Below are positions 15,598 through 23,764 of a stretch of DNA of 64,000 nt, piece after piece. Numbering within the stretch: the stretch's first letter is position 1; each line of letters begins with the position of its first letter. The position numbers and the translations under genes were made by a program. The stretch is taken from positions 62,001 through 126,000 of the forward strand of contig NZ_JAQBOF010000035.1 of assembly GCF_028288185.1 (NCBI RefSeq). The letters run 5' to 3'. The stretch is from Mucilaginibacter sp. (GTDB taxonomy: Bacteria > Bacteroidota > Bacteroidia > Sphingobacteriales > Sphingobacteriaceae). Below the pieces are notes generated by a model. That model made no database searches, was not told the DNA's origin, and saw only the letters and a list, made by a program, of their open reading frames with translations.

Positions 15598-16062
15598 TTA
15601 TTTTTCGGTTTCTGTGGCAGGAGCAGTTTTTTTAAACGCTTTCCAGTCCAACAGGTATAGTAGTAAAAAATTTAATACCCAATAAAACAGTTGTACGCCT
15701 GTCATAAACAAGCCAATGTCCAATAAGTGGCCTATTTTGGTTACCGGGTCCCAGATAATATATGCCAGCCCAAATGCAAAGATCAAACAAACTAAAAGCA
15801 TAATGCTAAAAATAGTTATGGCTGACCTGGGTCTGGCTAAGATCTTATTCCATAATGGTATTACAATTAAGAACTGGGTAAGCTCGGCTATCACTATTTG
15901 GCCCAGTGCGAATATTTTATAATAAGCTATTAAGCCGTATATAGAATCTTCGCCTATGCTCTTCGTATCAACGTAATGGAAAAACGGGGTAAATTTTATA
16001 AATCCGGCGAACGCCCAAAAAGCAAATAAAGGGGGCAGTATGAGTTTAATTAAATACTTCAT
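15598..16062 (-). CDS. Four-helix integral membrane protein, function unknown
   Basis: 154 aa with four predicted transmembrane segments (about 5-25, 48-68, 80-105 and 115-140) and a short charged C-terminal tail (KAFKKTAPATETEK). The overall look resembles small DoxX-like Bacteroidota membrane proteins, but no defining motif is visible. It lies 2 bp upstream of prmA and 102 bp downstream of tpiA, separated from tpiA by a palindrome. Confidence 0.65.
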   Translation of the reverse strand: MKYLIKLILPPLFAFWAFAGFIKFTPFFHYVDTKSIGEDSIYGLIAYYKIFALGQIVIAELTQFLIVIPLWNKILARPRSAITIFSIMLLVCLIFAFGLAYIIWDPVTKIGHLLDIGLFMTGVQLFYWVLNFLLLYLLDWKAFKKTAPATETEK

Positions 16063-16073
16063 TTAAGGTATCA

Positions 16074-16159
16074 AGTAATTAGTATCAAGTAGGAAGACAT
16101 TATTTTTGTTTGAAAATAGTTTCATAAATCTTAATACTAGCTACTTGATACTTATTACT
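16074..16159. repeat. Stuttered palindrome between tpiA and the membrane-protein gene
   Basis: Arms at 16074-16092 and 16141-16159 are complementary at 18 of 19 positions. The left side repeats the word TATCAAGTA twice (16069 and 16083), so pairing can shift register. The loop is AT-rich. Confidence 0.82.
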
Positions 16160-16164
16160 AAGCT

Positions 16165-16929
16165 CTAGTTAAAAGCTTTTACAATATCGGTAAAATCGCG
16201 TGATTTTAAAGATGCGCCACCTATTAAGCCACCATCAATATCTGCGCATGCAAATAGTTCTGATGCATTTTTAGGGATACAGCTTCCGCCGTAAAGTATA
16301 GTAGTTGCATCAGCAACTGATTGATCATACTTAGTGGCAATTTCTTTGCGGATAAACGCGTGGATTTCTTGGGCCTGGTCTGACGATGCAGTTACACCCG
16401 TACCAATGGCCCAAATAGGCTCGTAAGCTAATACCAGCCTTGCAAATTGTGTTGCATCTAAATGAAATACACCTTCAGTCAATTGGCTCTTAATAATATC
16501 AAAATGTTGGTTTGCCTCGCGCTCCTGCAAGGTTTCACCAATACAGAATATTGGTTTCAGGTCATTAGCTAAGGCTGTATCGGTTTTCTTTGCTAGCAGC
16601 TCATTACTCTCACCAAAATACTGGCGACGCTCTGAGTGGCCTAAAATAACGTAAGTAGCGCCTACAGATTTTATTTGTCTGGCTGATACCTCGCCGGTAT
16701 AAGCACCACTCTCGGCCTGGTGAGCGTTTTGGGCACCGATAGAAACTTTAGCCGAACCCTTAGCCAACTGTACCAGGCTATGTAAATGTATAAACGGACT
16801 GCAAACTACAACTTCCTGTGTGCCGGTTGCTTCGTCTTTTACCATATTTACAACTTCAGAAAACAAGGATAAGCCTTCGTTATAATCCAAGTTCATTTTC
16901 CAGTTTCCGGCTACAATTTTTTTTCTCAT
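16165..16929 (-). CDS. tpiA: Triosephosphate isomerase
   Basis: 254 aa, cytosolic TIM barrel of glycolysis. All catalytic pieces are present: Asn and Lys in AGNWKMN (residues 7-13), His in ILGHSERRQYFGE, Glu in the signature AYEPIWAIGTGVTAS, and the phosphate loop LYGGSCIPKN, followed by GGLIGGASLKSRDF. It has the normal family length. A GlmU-like gene lies 55 bp upstream on the same strand. Confidence 0.97.
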   Translation of the reverse strand: MRKKIVAGNWKMNLDYNEGLSLFSEVVNMVKDEATGTQEVVVCSPFIHLHSLVQLAKGSAKVSIGAQNAHQAESGAYTGEVSARQIKSVGATYVILGHSERRQYFGESNELLAKKTDTALANDLKPIFCIGETLQEREANQHFDIIKSQLTEGVFHLDATQFARLVLAYEPIWAIGTGVTASSDQAQEIHAFIRKEIATKYDQSVADATTILYGGSCIPKNASELFACADIDGGLIGGASLKSRDFTDIVKAFN

Positions 16930-16984
16930 GATTGGTTTTAATGTTATAATTAATTAGCGATGGTTTTAAACTCATCGCTATAAG

Positions 16985-18145
16985 TTAAAATACTTGTCTA
17001 AAGCTCTCCGTCAATTCAAAAACGGTTTTTAATATTTCCTGCTCTATTTCGTCAAACTCACGATTACGGCGTTCAAACACCAATTTAGCTGTTTCAAACA
17101 TTTTTTTGATAGTGTACACCTCGAAGCCCTGCGCTCCTCCCCAAGCAAAATCAGGTACAAAATTACGTGGGTAGCCAGAGCCAAATATATTGGCACTAAC
17201 CCCTACTACCGTCCCTGTATTAAACATAGTGTTGATGCCGCATTTAGCATGATCGGCCATTATCAGCCCGCAAAATTGCAGGCCGGTTTTACGGAAACGC
17301 TGTGAGGTATAATCCCACAACTTAACCTCGGCATAATTATTTTTAAGGTTGGAGTTATTGCTATCTGCACCTATATTGCACCACTCGCCCAATACCGCAT
17401 TACCCAAAAAGCCATCGTGCCCCTTGGATGAATAACCCCATATAACCGAGTTATTGATCTCGCCGCCGACTCTTGAATACGGGCCAATAGTAGTGGCACC
17501 ATAGATCTTGCCACCCATTTTAACCTGCGAATGTTCGCACAACGCGAAAGCGCCACGTATGTTGGTACCTTCCCAAATGCTGCTGTTTTTACCTAAATAA
17601 ATTGGCCCATTGGTGGTATTAAATGTAGAGCATTCGGCCTCCGCACCTTCCTCGGCAAAAAAATCTGTACCGATGATGGTATTTGTCGAACTAATAGTAG
17701 CGCTGGTCCTGCCTTTGGTGATCAGCTTAAAATCCTTGCGCAGCTCAATGTCGTTCTTGCTAAAAATATCCTCGGGATGTTTTATGCAGATAAAAAACGG
17801 ATCATAGTTAATAATTTTGCTGAAATCCGCATCGATAGCAGTTTTGGCGGCAATTAAATAATCGCCTTGCTTTAACGCTTCGCCGGTTTTTAACTGTCCG
17901 ATGGCTTCCAACAAACCTTCGTCCGGGCAAACAGAACCGTTTATATACAGGTCATCAGTCCCGATTTTTAGCGGGAACTTAGTTTGTAAATAGGGTTGAG
18001 TTTTAAAAGAATACGTCGTATCCAGGTATTTGGCCCACTTTTCGGCAATAGTTAAAATACCAATACGTAAGTCGGCAACCGGGCGGGTGTACGTTAAGGG
18101 CAGAAGCGATTGGTGTGCGTTATCGTCAAACAGGATAATTGCCAT
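16985..18145 (-). CDS. GlmU-like sugar-nucleotidyltransferase family protein
   Basis: 386 aa, conserved in Bacteroidota. The N-terminal half begins MAIILFDDNAHQSLLPLTYT and is a diverged nucleotidyltransferase-like region without the usual G-x-G-T-R loop. The C-terminal half is a left-handed beta-helix (hexapeptide repeats around IYLGKNSSIWEGTNIRGAFA, IYGATTIGPYSRVGGEI and AVLGEWCNIGADSNNSN), as in acyltransferases of the GlmU type. It may act in sugar-nucleotide or cell-envelope synthesis, but the substrate is unknown and the missing loop makes normal GlmU activity doubtful. It lies between rpmE2 and tpiA. Confidence 0.75.
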   Translation of the reverse strand: MAIILFDDNAHQSLLPLTYTRPVADLRIGILTIAEKWAKYLDTTYSFKTQPYLQTKFPLKIGTDDLYINGSVCPDEGLLEAIGQLKTGEALKQGDYLIAAKTAIDADFSKIINYDPFFICIKHPEDIFSKNDIELRKDFKLITKGRTSATISSTNTIIGTDFFAEEGAEAECSTFNTTNGPIYLGKNSSIWEGTNIRGAFALCEHSQVKMGGKIYGATTIGPYSRVGGEINNSVIWGYSSKGHDGFLGNAVLGEWCNIGADSNNSNLKNNYAEVKLWDYTSQRFRKTGLQFCGLIMADHAKCGINTMFNTGTVVGVSANIFGSGYPRNFVPDFAWGGAQGFEVYTIKKMFETAKLVFERRNREFDEIEQEILKTVFELTESFRQVF

Positions 18146-18149
18146 AGCG

Positions 18150-18157
18150 CAAAAATA
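18150..18157 (-). promoter_or_regulatory. -7 element of the GlmU-like gene (TATTTTTG)
   Basis: Read on the minus strand it fits TAnnTTTG and lies 4 bp before the start codon. It sits inside the T run of the rpmE2 terminator. Confidence 0.4.
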
Positions 18158-18186
18158 AAAAAAGTCCCGACTGCAAAGCCGGGACT
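18155..18186 (-). terminator. Terminator of rpmE2
   Basis: On the minus strand AGTCCCG (18186-18180) pairs with CGGGACT (18169-18163), followed by a run of T. Confidence 0.9.
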
Positions 18187-18213
18187 GGTAAATATTTTAT
18201 TAACAAGTTGATA

Positions 18214-18459
18214 TTACTTGTTATAACGAGTACGGAATTTATCAATACGACCAGCAGTATCAACCAGTTTCATTTTACCGGTATAGAAAGGATGTGATGT
18301 ATGAGAAATCTCTAATTTTACTAATGGATATTCGTTACCGTCTTCCCACTTTACAGTTTCACGGGTGTCGATACATGATTTAGTGATAAAAGAATAGTCG
18401 TTTGACATATCTTTAAATACAACTAATCTATAGTTTGATGGATGCAGATCTTTTTTCAT
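18214..18459 (-). CDS. rpmE2: Ribosomal protein L31, type B
   Basis: 81 aa, with the type B start [18 protein letters not shown] and the late [20 protein letters not shown] stretch. It lacks the zinc-binding Cys pair of type A L31 (only one Cys, in SCIDTRETV), so it is the zinc-independent paralogue. It is monocistronic: its own terminator follows, and a TACATTTG element on the minus strand (18488-18495) probably serves as its -7 box. Confidence 0.96.
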   Translation of the reverse strand: MKKDLHPSNYRLVVFKDMSNDYSFITKSCIDTRETVKWEDGNEYPLVKLEISHTSHPFYTGKMKLVDTAGRIDKFRTRYNK

Positions 18460-18611
18460 TGCTATATTACTTCTTATAAAAGAGGTGCAAATGTAGTATT
18501 TAAATTCAAAAGTAAAAAGGGGAAATTACTTTTTTTTGGTGATTAGTTGATTAGAGGTTAGAGATTGGGTTATTAAAGATTGATAGTTGGAGGAAAGTCT
18601 GCGTAAAAAGC

Positions 18612-19016
18612 CTAATATTTAATCTCCTCTACCAACTCCACCAACACCCCACCCGCACTTTTAGGGTGCACAAAGCAAACCAATTTATTATCAGCCCCGC
18701 GTTTAGGCTTATCGCTTAACAAAACAAAACCTTCGCTTTTTAGGCGGGCCATTTCGGCTTTTATATCATCCACCTCGAAAGCGATGTGATGGATCCCCTC
18801 TCCTTTTTTGGCGATGAATTTGGCTATGGGACTGCCCTCTGCAGATGCTTCCAACAGTTCTATTTTATTGGGCCCGCTTTGCAGGAACGCGGTTTTTACG
18901 CCCTCGCTGGTTACGTCCTCTGTTTTATAAATGGTGGTGTTTAATAGCTTTTCATACAGGCTGCCGGCGGCTTTTAGGTCGGCTACGGCAATGCCTATAT
19001 GTTCTATTTTGTTCAT
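18612..19016 (-). CDS. mce: Methylmalonyl-CoA epimerase (VOC fold)
   Basis: 134 aa from MNKIEHIGIAV (an upstream ATG at 19022 would add two residues). Two glyoxalase/VOC modules with metal ligands in IEHIGIAV (His), EGIHHIAFEV (His) and GGVLVELVEE (Glu), plus the family KAFLQ-like TAFLQSGPNKIELLE and FVHPKSAGGVL. It converts (2S)- to (2R)-methylmalonyl-CoA in propionate/succinate metabolism. The mutase genes are not here. Confidence 0.9.
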   Translation of the reverse strand: MNKIEHIGIAVADLKAAGSLYEKLLNTTIYKTEDVTSEGVKTAFLQSGPNKIELLEASAEGSPIAKFIAKKGEGIHHIAFEVDDIKAEMARLKSEGFVLLSDKPKRGADNKLVCFVHPKSAGGVLVELVEEIKY

Positions 19017-19049
19017 GAACAAATATGGTGAAATAATTTATTAACTAAA

Positions 19050-20528
19050 TTATTTGGCTGCCGCCTCGTCAATCTTAATAGACGCACCTGTTGTCGGATC
19101 GACCGGGCAAGGATAGCCAAACAAGCAACGGGCTTTTATCATGGTAGCAACCTCTGCTGGTACATATTGCTCCCAGCCTTCCACACCTTGTTTTATAAGC
19201 TGTAACACAATATCAGTTTGTACGTGCAGGTTATTCTCGTTGTAATTGCGGATGTCTTCTATTTTATTGTTCGCTATCAGGTAGCGATACAGATCGATTA
19301 AATGTGGGGGCGGGAAAAAGCGCAGGCAGTTCATAATAACGCCATTGCGCAGCGTTGGGTATATAAACAGCTTTACCTTACGGCTAAACAGCGTAGCAAA
19401 CGACTCCAGGATACCACCCGGCAAATCAGTATAATGTTCTTCGCCAAAAATATATTCCAGGTTGGGATAACCCAGCACAACGCCCATTTTTAAGTTAGTA
19501 ATTTTTGACAGGTAGGATACCAGTTTATAATACTCGTGGAAATTGGATATCAGCACCGTTTGCCCTAATGAGCAAAGGATATCTACCCGGTCAAGGAAAT
19601 CTTTTTCGTCAATCTCGGCGTTTTCGGCAGCGTTACGTTCTTTTAACGATTGTAGAGTAAGCTCACTAATTACGGCTACGTTCTTTTTATCTACATCGGG
19701 CTCCTGCTTAAATTGCTTTACACCGGTGTTTAACATATCCATGTGCACATTAATTATCGGGCGGAAACGGCCACGAATAACTACAATATGCTTTTTATAT
19801 AGCGCTTCGGATGGTTGCTGATTTTCACCATCAGGGCCAAACAGGGCAGCGTCAGAGAATCCGTATTTAACCAGATGCAAACTCATCAACCGGTTATCAA
19901 CCTTTTCGAAATTTGGCCCATCAAACCGGATCATATCTATCTGGATGCGATCTTTCGACAATTCATCCATTAGCGATAGTAAGAAAACAGTGGGCGTTTC
20001 ATGATAATAAAAGCAGGCATAGAGCAGGTTAACACCTAATACTCCCACTGCCTGTTGCTGCAAATTACTATCTGTATCTAACAGCTTTACGTGTATCACC
20101 ACATCATTAAAAGCGCCGTTTGGTTCCAGTTGAAAGCGTAGTCCCATCCAGCCATGAGCCTCGTTGGTTTTATGGTAGTTTAAGGTTGATACCGTATCAG
20201 AAAAAGCGAAGAAAGTAGTGTTATCCCCACGCTGCTTGGCTAAACGCTCAATTAATAAGCTATACTCGTGGCCAAGCATGGCCATCAGGCGCGACTCGCT
20301 TACATAACGTTTAACTTTTAGCGCGCCATAAATAGCGTCAGACACGGTCATGTCATAAGCCGACATGGTTTTGGCAATGGTACCCGATGATGCGCCGGCT
20401 TTGAAAAAGTTTGCAGCAACATCCTGGCCCGCGCCTATCTCTGCAAATGAGCCATATATCTCAGGATCAAGGTTAATGGCAAGGGCTTTTTGTTTTGTGC
20501 CAATATCTTTATTGTAGGTGATATTCAT
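19050..20528 (-). CDS. Conserved 492-aa protein of unknown function
   Basis: 492 aa, cytosolic by look: no signal peptide, no strong membrane segment. It belongs to a family conserved in Bacteroidota and some other phyla whose members start KALAINLDPEIYGSFAEIGA and contain KTMSAYDMTVSDAIYGA, but which carry unreliable names in databases (TonB receptor, nicotinate-nucleotide adenylyltransferase). I see no nucleotide-binding or beta-barrel motif to back either. Conserved segments include RYVSESRLMAMLGHEYSLL and IRFDGPNFEKVDNRLMSL. It ends FGYPCPVDPTTGASIKIDE. The gene stands between mce and a divergent iscS. Confidence 0.7.
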   Translation of the reverse strand: MNITYNKDIGTKQKALAINLDPEIYGSFAEIGAGQDVAANFFKAGASSGTIAKTMSAYDMTVSDAIYGALKVKRYVSESRLMAMLGHEYSLLIERLAKQRGDNTTFFAFSDTVSTLNYHKTNEAHGWMGLRFQLEPNGAFNDVVIHVKLLDTDSNLQQQAVGVLGVNLLYACFYYHETPTVFLLSLMDELSKDRIQIDMIRFDGPNFEKVDNRLMSLHLVKYGFSDAALFGPDGENQQPSEALYKKHIVVIRGRFRPIINVHMDMLNTGVKQFKQEPDVDKKNVAVISELTLQSLKERNAAENAEIDEKDFLDRVDILCSLGQTVLISNFHEYYKLVSYLSKITNLKMGVVLGYPNLEYIFGEEHYTDLPGGILESFATLFSRKVKLFIYPTLRNGVIMNCLRFFPPPHLIDLYRYLIANNKIEDIRNYNENNLHVQTDIVLQLIKQGVEGWEQYVPAEVATMIKARCLFGYPCPVDPTTGASIKIDEAAAK

Positions 20529-20577
20529 ACACGTAGGAGTTTGTTATTTACTGTTGCCATTATCATTATTAAGAAGC

Positions 20578-20600
20578 CTTAAAAATACGATATTTTTAAG
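20578..20600. other. AT-rich hairpin in the iscS upstream spacer
   Basis: A perfect 10-bp stem, CTTAAAAATA paired with TATTTTTAAG, with a 3-base loop, between divergent genes. It could be an operator or part of a 5' leader of the 492-aa gene. No partner protein is evident. Confidence 0.5.
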
Positions 20601-20762
20601 AATTTGGCGACATGTTTATAAAAAAAGCAAGCGTATTAATTATATGCAAAGTAACGGCTTGTTTGGCATATCTGTATTTTTTTAATCATATCACACTCAA
20701 ATTATTAGTTTAATATGACCATTTATCCTTATATTGAATGATTTTAAATAAAAATGTTTGCA

Positions 20763-20770
20763 TATCTTTG
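20763..20770 (+). promoter_or_regulatory. -7 element of the isc operon (TATCTTTG)
   Basis: Fits TAnnTTTG, 20 bp before the iscS ATG. No iscR gene or recognisable Fe-S regulator site lies nearby. Confidence 0.5.
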
Positions 20771-20790
20771 TACTATTAATATATTAAAGT

Positions 20791-22002
20791 ATGAATATCC
20801 CAATTTACCTTGATAATAACGCTACAACACCCATGGACCCACGGGTACTGGAAGCTATGATACCTTACTTTACACAAAAGTTTGGTAACGCGGCCAGCCG
20901 TAACCATCCGTTTGGCTGGGTAGCCGAAGAAGGTGTTGATTACGCACGTGAGCAGGTGGCTAAATTAATTGGCGCCAGCGAGAAAGAGATCATCTTTACA
21001 TCCGGTGCTACCGAATCTGACAACCTTGCTATAAAAGGTGTTTTTGAAATGTATAAAGAAAAAGGTAACCACATTATAACTACGGTTACCGAGCATAAGG
21101 CTGTATTAGACGCTTGCAAACATGTTGAAAAAATGGGTGGTAAGGTTACTTACCTACCTGTTCAGGAAGACGGTTTGCTTGATCTGGCCTTATTAGAAGC
21201 TGCCATGACCAACGAAACTATTTTAGTATCGGTTATGTATGGCAATAATGAGATAGGTGTTATACAACCTATAAAAGAAATATCAGCAATTGCCCATAAA
21301 TATGGCGCCTTGTTTATGACAGACGCTGTGCAGGCAGTTGGTAAAATACCGGTTGATGTTAACAAGGACGGAATTGACCTATTAGCATTATCTGCACATA
21401 AATTTTACGGGCCTAAGGGCGTTGGCGCATTATACGTTAGACGTAAAGGACCACGTGTTATAGTTACCGCGCAAATGGACGGTGGCGGCCACGAACGCGG
21501 TATGCGGTCAGGCACGTTAAACGTACCGGGTATTGTTGGCTTAGGTAAAGCTGCCGAACTTTGTATGCTTGAAATGGAAAGCGAAGCAAAACGATTATCG
21601 GCTTTACGCGATAAATTACAAGCTGGATTAACTGTATTGGAAGAAAGTTATGTAAACGGAAACGTTGAGCATCGCTTACCCCATGTGGCTAACATCAGCT
21701 TTAAATATGTTGAGGGCGAAGGTTTGATGATGGCGATGAAAGATCTGGCTGTATCATCAGGATCGGCTTGTACATCAGCATCATTAGAGCCATCATACGT
21801 ATTAAAAAGTTTAGGCTTGTCTGATGATTTGGCACACTCTTCGATACGTTTTGGTTTAGGTAGATTTACTACGGAAGAAGAGGTTGATTACGCTATTGAA
21901 GTAACCAAAACAGCCGTTACCAACTTACGTAACATGTCGCCGCTTTGGGAAATGTTTAAAGAAGGAATTGACCTTGACTCGATTGAGTGGGCAGAACACT
22001 AA
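20791..22002 (+). CDS. iscS: Cysteine desulfurase
   Basis: 403-aa PLP enzyme that takes sulfur from cysteine and hands it to IscU. PLP-binding pieces: [22 protein letters not shown], and the Schiff-base Lys in [16 protein letters not shown]. The persulfide Cys is in the loop [17 protein letters not shown], the long flexible group I (IscS-type) loop, which distinguishes it from SufS. It is first gene of iscS-iscU-iscA. There is no iscR, hscA/B or fdx in the cluster, and the next gene is separated by a 106-bp palindromic spacer. Confidence 0.96.
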   Translation: MNIPIYLDNNATTPMDPRVLEAMIPYFTQKFGNAASRNHPFGWVAEEGVDYAREQVAKLIGASEKEIIFTSGATESDNLAIKGVFEMYKEKGNHIITTVTEHKAVLDACKHVEKMGGKVTYLPVQEDGLLDLALLEAAMTNETILVSVMYGNNEIGVIQPIKEISAIAHKYGALFMTDAVQAVGKIPVDVNKDGIDLLALSAHKFYGPKGVGALYVRRKGPRVIVTAQMDGGGHERGMRSGTLNVPGIVGLGKAAELCMLEMESEAKRLSALRDKLQAGLTVLEESYVNGNVEHRLPHVANISFKYVEGEGLMMAMKDLAVSSGSACTSASLEPSYVLKSLGLSDDLAHSSIRFGLGRFTTEEEVDYAIEVTKTAVTNLRNMSPLWEMFKEGIDLDSIEWAEH

Positions 22003-22006
22003 ATAG

Positions 22007-22088
22007 GTTATACGTGGAACGTTGTACGTTTTACGTTAATAAATAATATAATACAACCCAACGTACTACGTAAAACGATACGTATAAC
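22007..22088. repeat. Stuttered palindrome between iscS and iscU
   Basis: GTTATACGT (22007-22015) pairs with ACGTATAAC (22080-22088), and CGTTTTACGT (22027-22036) pairs with ACGTAAAACG (22068-22077). The word ACGTT/TACGT recurs throughout, so other registers are possible. It lies inside a presumed operon and may tune the amount of iscU mRNA. Confidence 0.85.
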
Positions 22089-22108
22089 AAATATTAAACA
22101 CACAAGAA

Positions 22109-22522
22109 ATGGCATATTCAGATAAAGTAATCGATCATTACACCAACCCACGCAATGTTGGTACCTTAGACAAAAGCAGTCATAAGGTAGGTACCGGCTT
22201 AGTTGGTGCGCCAGAGTGCGGCGACGTTATGCGCTTGCAAATTGAAGTTGGCGATGACAACATCATCACCGATGCTAAATTTAAAACTTTTGGCTGCGGC
22301 TCGGCTATAGCGTCATCATCATTAGCTACCGAGTGGTTAAAAGGAAAATCTATTGATGATGCAATGAAAATTGACAACATGGATATTGTTGAAGAATTAG
22401 CATTGCCGCCGGTAAAAATTCACTGTTCTGTTTTGGCAGAGGATGCTATTAAGGCAGCTATCAATGATTTCCGCGTTAAAAATGGCATGGAAGCAATTGA
22501 AAGCGAAAAAGCACATCATTAA
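22109..22522 (+). CDS. iscU: Fe-S cluster scaffold protein
   Basis: 137 aa. The cluster ligands Cys37 (GAPECGD), Cys63 (FGCGSA) and Cys106 (IHCSVLAEDA), with Asp39, are all present, and LPPVK at 99-103 is the chaperone-recognition motif of IscU, which SufU lacks. The N-terminus (YSDKVIDHYTNPRNVG) is canonical. HscA/HscB are expected elsewhere in the genome, since the motif is kept. Palindromes stand on both sides of the gene. Confidence 0.97.
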   Translation: MAYSDKVIDHYTNPRNVGTLDKSSHKVGTGLVGAPECGDVMRLQIEVGDDNIITDAKFKTFGCGSAIASSSLATEWLKGKSIDDAMKIDNMDIVEELALPPVKIHCSVLAEDAIKAAINDFRVKNGMEAIESEKAHH

Positions 22523-22528
22523 TAAGAA

Positions 22529-22601
22529 TCAAGAAATAAGAGTCAAGAATCAAGACGTCCGCGTTTTATTTCTTGACTCTTGCTTCTTGTCTCTTGACTC
22601 T
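22529..22601. repeat. Stuttered palindrome between iscU and iscA
   Basis: TCAAGAAATAA (22529-22539) pairs with TTATTTCTTGA (22566-22576), and AGAGTCAAGA (22539-22548) can pair with TCTTGACTCT at 22571-22580 or at 22592-22601. The word TCAAGAA/TCTTGACTC is reiterated in both arms. This fills the whole spacer between two operon genes. Confidence 0.85.
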
Positions 22602-22608
22602 AAAAGAA

Positions 22609-22935
22609 ATGGTAACTGTAACTGATAAAGCAAAAAGCAAAGTAGAAGACCTGATGCGTGATTCGGGTCTTGATGCTTCTTATTTCCTGCGGGTTTCTGT
22701 TCAGGGTGGAGGATGTTCAGGGTTATCGTATAATCTCGACTTTGATAACGAAGAGAAAAAGGGCGACCAATTTTTCGAAGATAAAGGCGTACGCATGGCT
22801 TTGGATATGAAATCTTTTCTATACCTGGCGGGCACAGAGCTTGATTTTTCGGACGGGTTGAACGGTAAAGGATTTAATTTCCATAACCCTAACGCCAGCC
22901 GCACCTGTGGTTGCGGCGAGAGTTTTTCTGTATAG
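22609..22935 (+). CDS. iscA: A-type Fe-S carrier/assembly protein
   Basis: 108 aa from the ATG at 22609; the open frame runs further up into the palindrome, but MVTVTDKAKSKVEDLM is the family start. Three conserved cysteines: Cys36 in GGGCSGLSY, and Cys100 and Cys102 in TCGCGESF. It delivers clusters or iron to target proteins. Third gene of the isc operon and followed by a terminator. Whether it functions as IscA or ErpA cannot be told from sequence. Confidence 0.93.
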   Translation: MVTVTDKAKSKVEDLMRDSGLDASYFLRVSVQGGGCSGLSYNLDFDNEEKKGDQFFEDKGVRMALDMKSFLYLAGTELDFSDGLNGKGFNFHNPNASRTCGCGESFSV

Positions 22936-22966
22936 TTAGGGATTACAACGATTTTTATATTTAATT

Positions 22967-23003
22967 ACACCGATTATGTGAAAACAGGGTCGGTGTTTTT
23001 TGT
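22967..23003 (+). terminator. Terminator of the isc operon
   Basis: ACACCGA (22967-22973) pairs with TCGGTGT (22990-22996), followed by T's. Confidence 0.8.
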
Positions 23004-23013
23004 TTTTCCCACC

Positions 23014-23037
23014 GTTGCCTGTGTCCTCACAGGCAAC
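23014..23037. repeat. REP hairpin, left of the transposase remnant
   Basis: GTTGCCTGTG and CACAGGCAAC form a perfect 10-bp stem around a TCCT loop. It has the same stem design and loop as hairpins on the other side of the transposase remnant. Confidence 0.85.
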
Positions 23038-23040
23038 CAA

Positions 23041-23560
23041 CTAAAACGCATCCATATAGTGTGTTAACCAACTAAACCGACTGTCTTCCTGCTCATAAAA
23101 AGAACACGATGAAAAGAAGTAATCATTTGGATCTTTAACCAAACTCCAATGCTCTTGCAAAGGATTAAAGTGTATATAATCTAACTTTTGTTCTAATATC
23201 TTCTATTATACATCATAATCGGCAAGCCATTTCTTTGCCAAAACTGGTGATTCCGGCTATTTCTGTCGGTCTTAAATTTTTCTAATAGAGATCATTTGTT
23301 TGTCGTAACTCATCCAAAAATGCATGGCCCGTAAATTTCATAAAGCTTGCATAAGGCATTTCCTTATCATTTTTTTCTGACGATGACCAAATAATATGAA
23401 TATGATTAGGCATTATTACAAAGCCATAAACAACCAGTTTTTTCTTTTCTACAAGATGGATAAGGCTATTTAAAACAATTAGTTTAAATTTTTTTGTTTT
23501 TAAAAGCGGTATCCAGTCAACAATAGCTACAGTGTAAAAGTAAACCGTGTCTAATTCCAT
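23041..23560 (-). pseudogene. REP-associated tyrosine transposase (Y1/HUH), frameshifted
   Basis: The first frame (23560-23282) gives 92 aa with the HUH motif MPNHIHIIW and the early YFYTVAIVDWIPLL. It stops at 23282, but homology goes on in other frames: a NHQFWQRNGLP segment ending at 23193, then QKLDYIHFNPLQEHW, DPNDYFFSSCSFYE and a stop at 23041. These are the QFWQ and KLDYIHxNP(V) blocks of RAYT/TnpA_REP proteins, so the gene has at least two frameshifts and is dead unless the frames are joined. REP hairpins lie on both sides, the expected substrate of such enzymes. Confidence 0.88.
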
Positions 23561-23600
23561 AAGTGAAACATACGTAATATTTTAAAATAATTGTCTATTA

Positions 23601-23691
23601 GTTGTCTGTGAGGACACTGTCTCCACTGTTTGTGTCCTCACAAACAGCAATTGGACACGATTCATTAGTTGTTTGTGAGGACACAAACAAC
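23601..23691. repeat. REP hairpin cluster, right of the transposase remnant
   Basis: CTGTTTGTG (23626-23634) pairs with CACAAACAG (23639-23647) around TCCT. GTTGTTTGTG (23668-23677) pairs with CACAAACAAC (23682-23691) around AGGA, the same element in reverse. A half element GTTGTCTGTGAGGACAC lies at 23601-23617. Stem changes relative to 23014 (C/G versus T/A) are compensated on both arms. Confidence 0.88.
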
Positions 23692-23728
23692 GGCTTCTTT
23701 AAACATTTCCATTTTTAAAAAATAAAAT

Positions 23729-23736
23729 TAGCTTTG
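23729..23736 (+). promoter_or_regulatory. -7 element of the acyl-CoA synthetase gene (TAGCTTTG)
   Basis: Fits TAnnTTTG, 28 bp before the ATG; a partial TTTC lies near the -33 position. Confidence 0.45.
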
Positions 23737-23764
23737 TTTCTCTTATAAACCTGATTATACATAA

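Noticed and set aside
18530..18600. A palindrome member in the rpmE2-mce spacer
   Set aside because: The GATTAGTTGATTAGAGG-like words are repeated directly, but I find no complementary arm.
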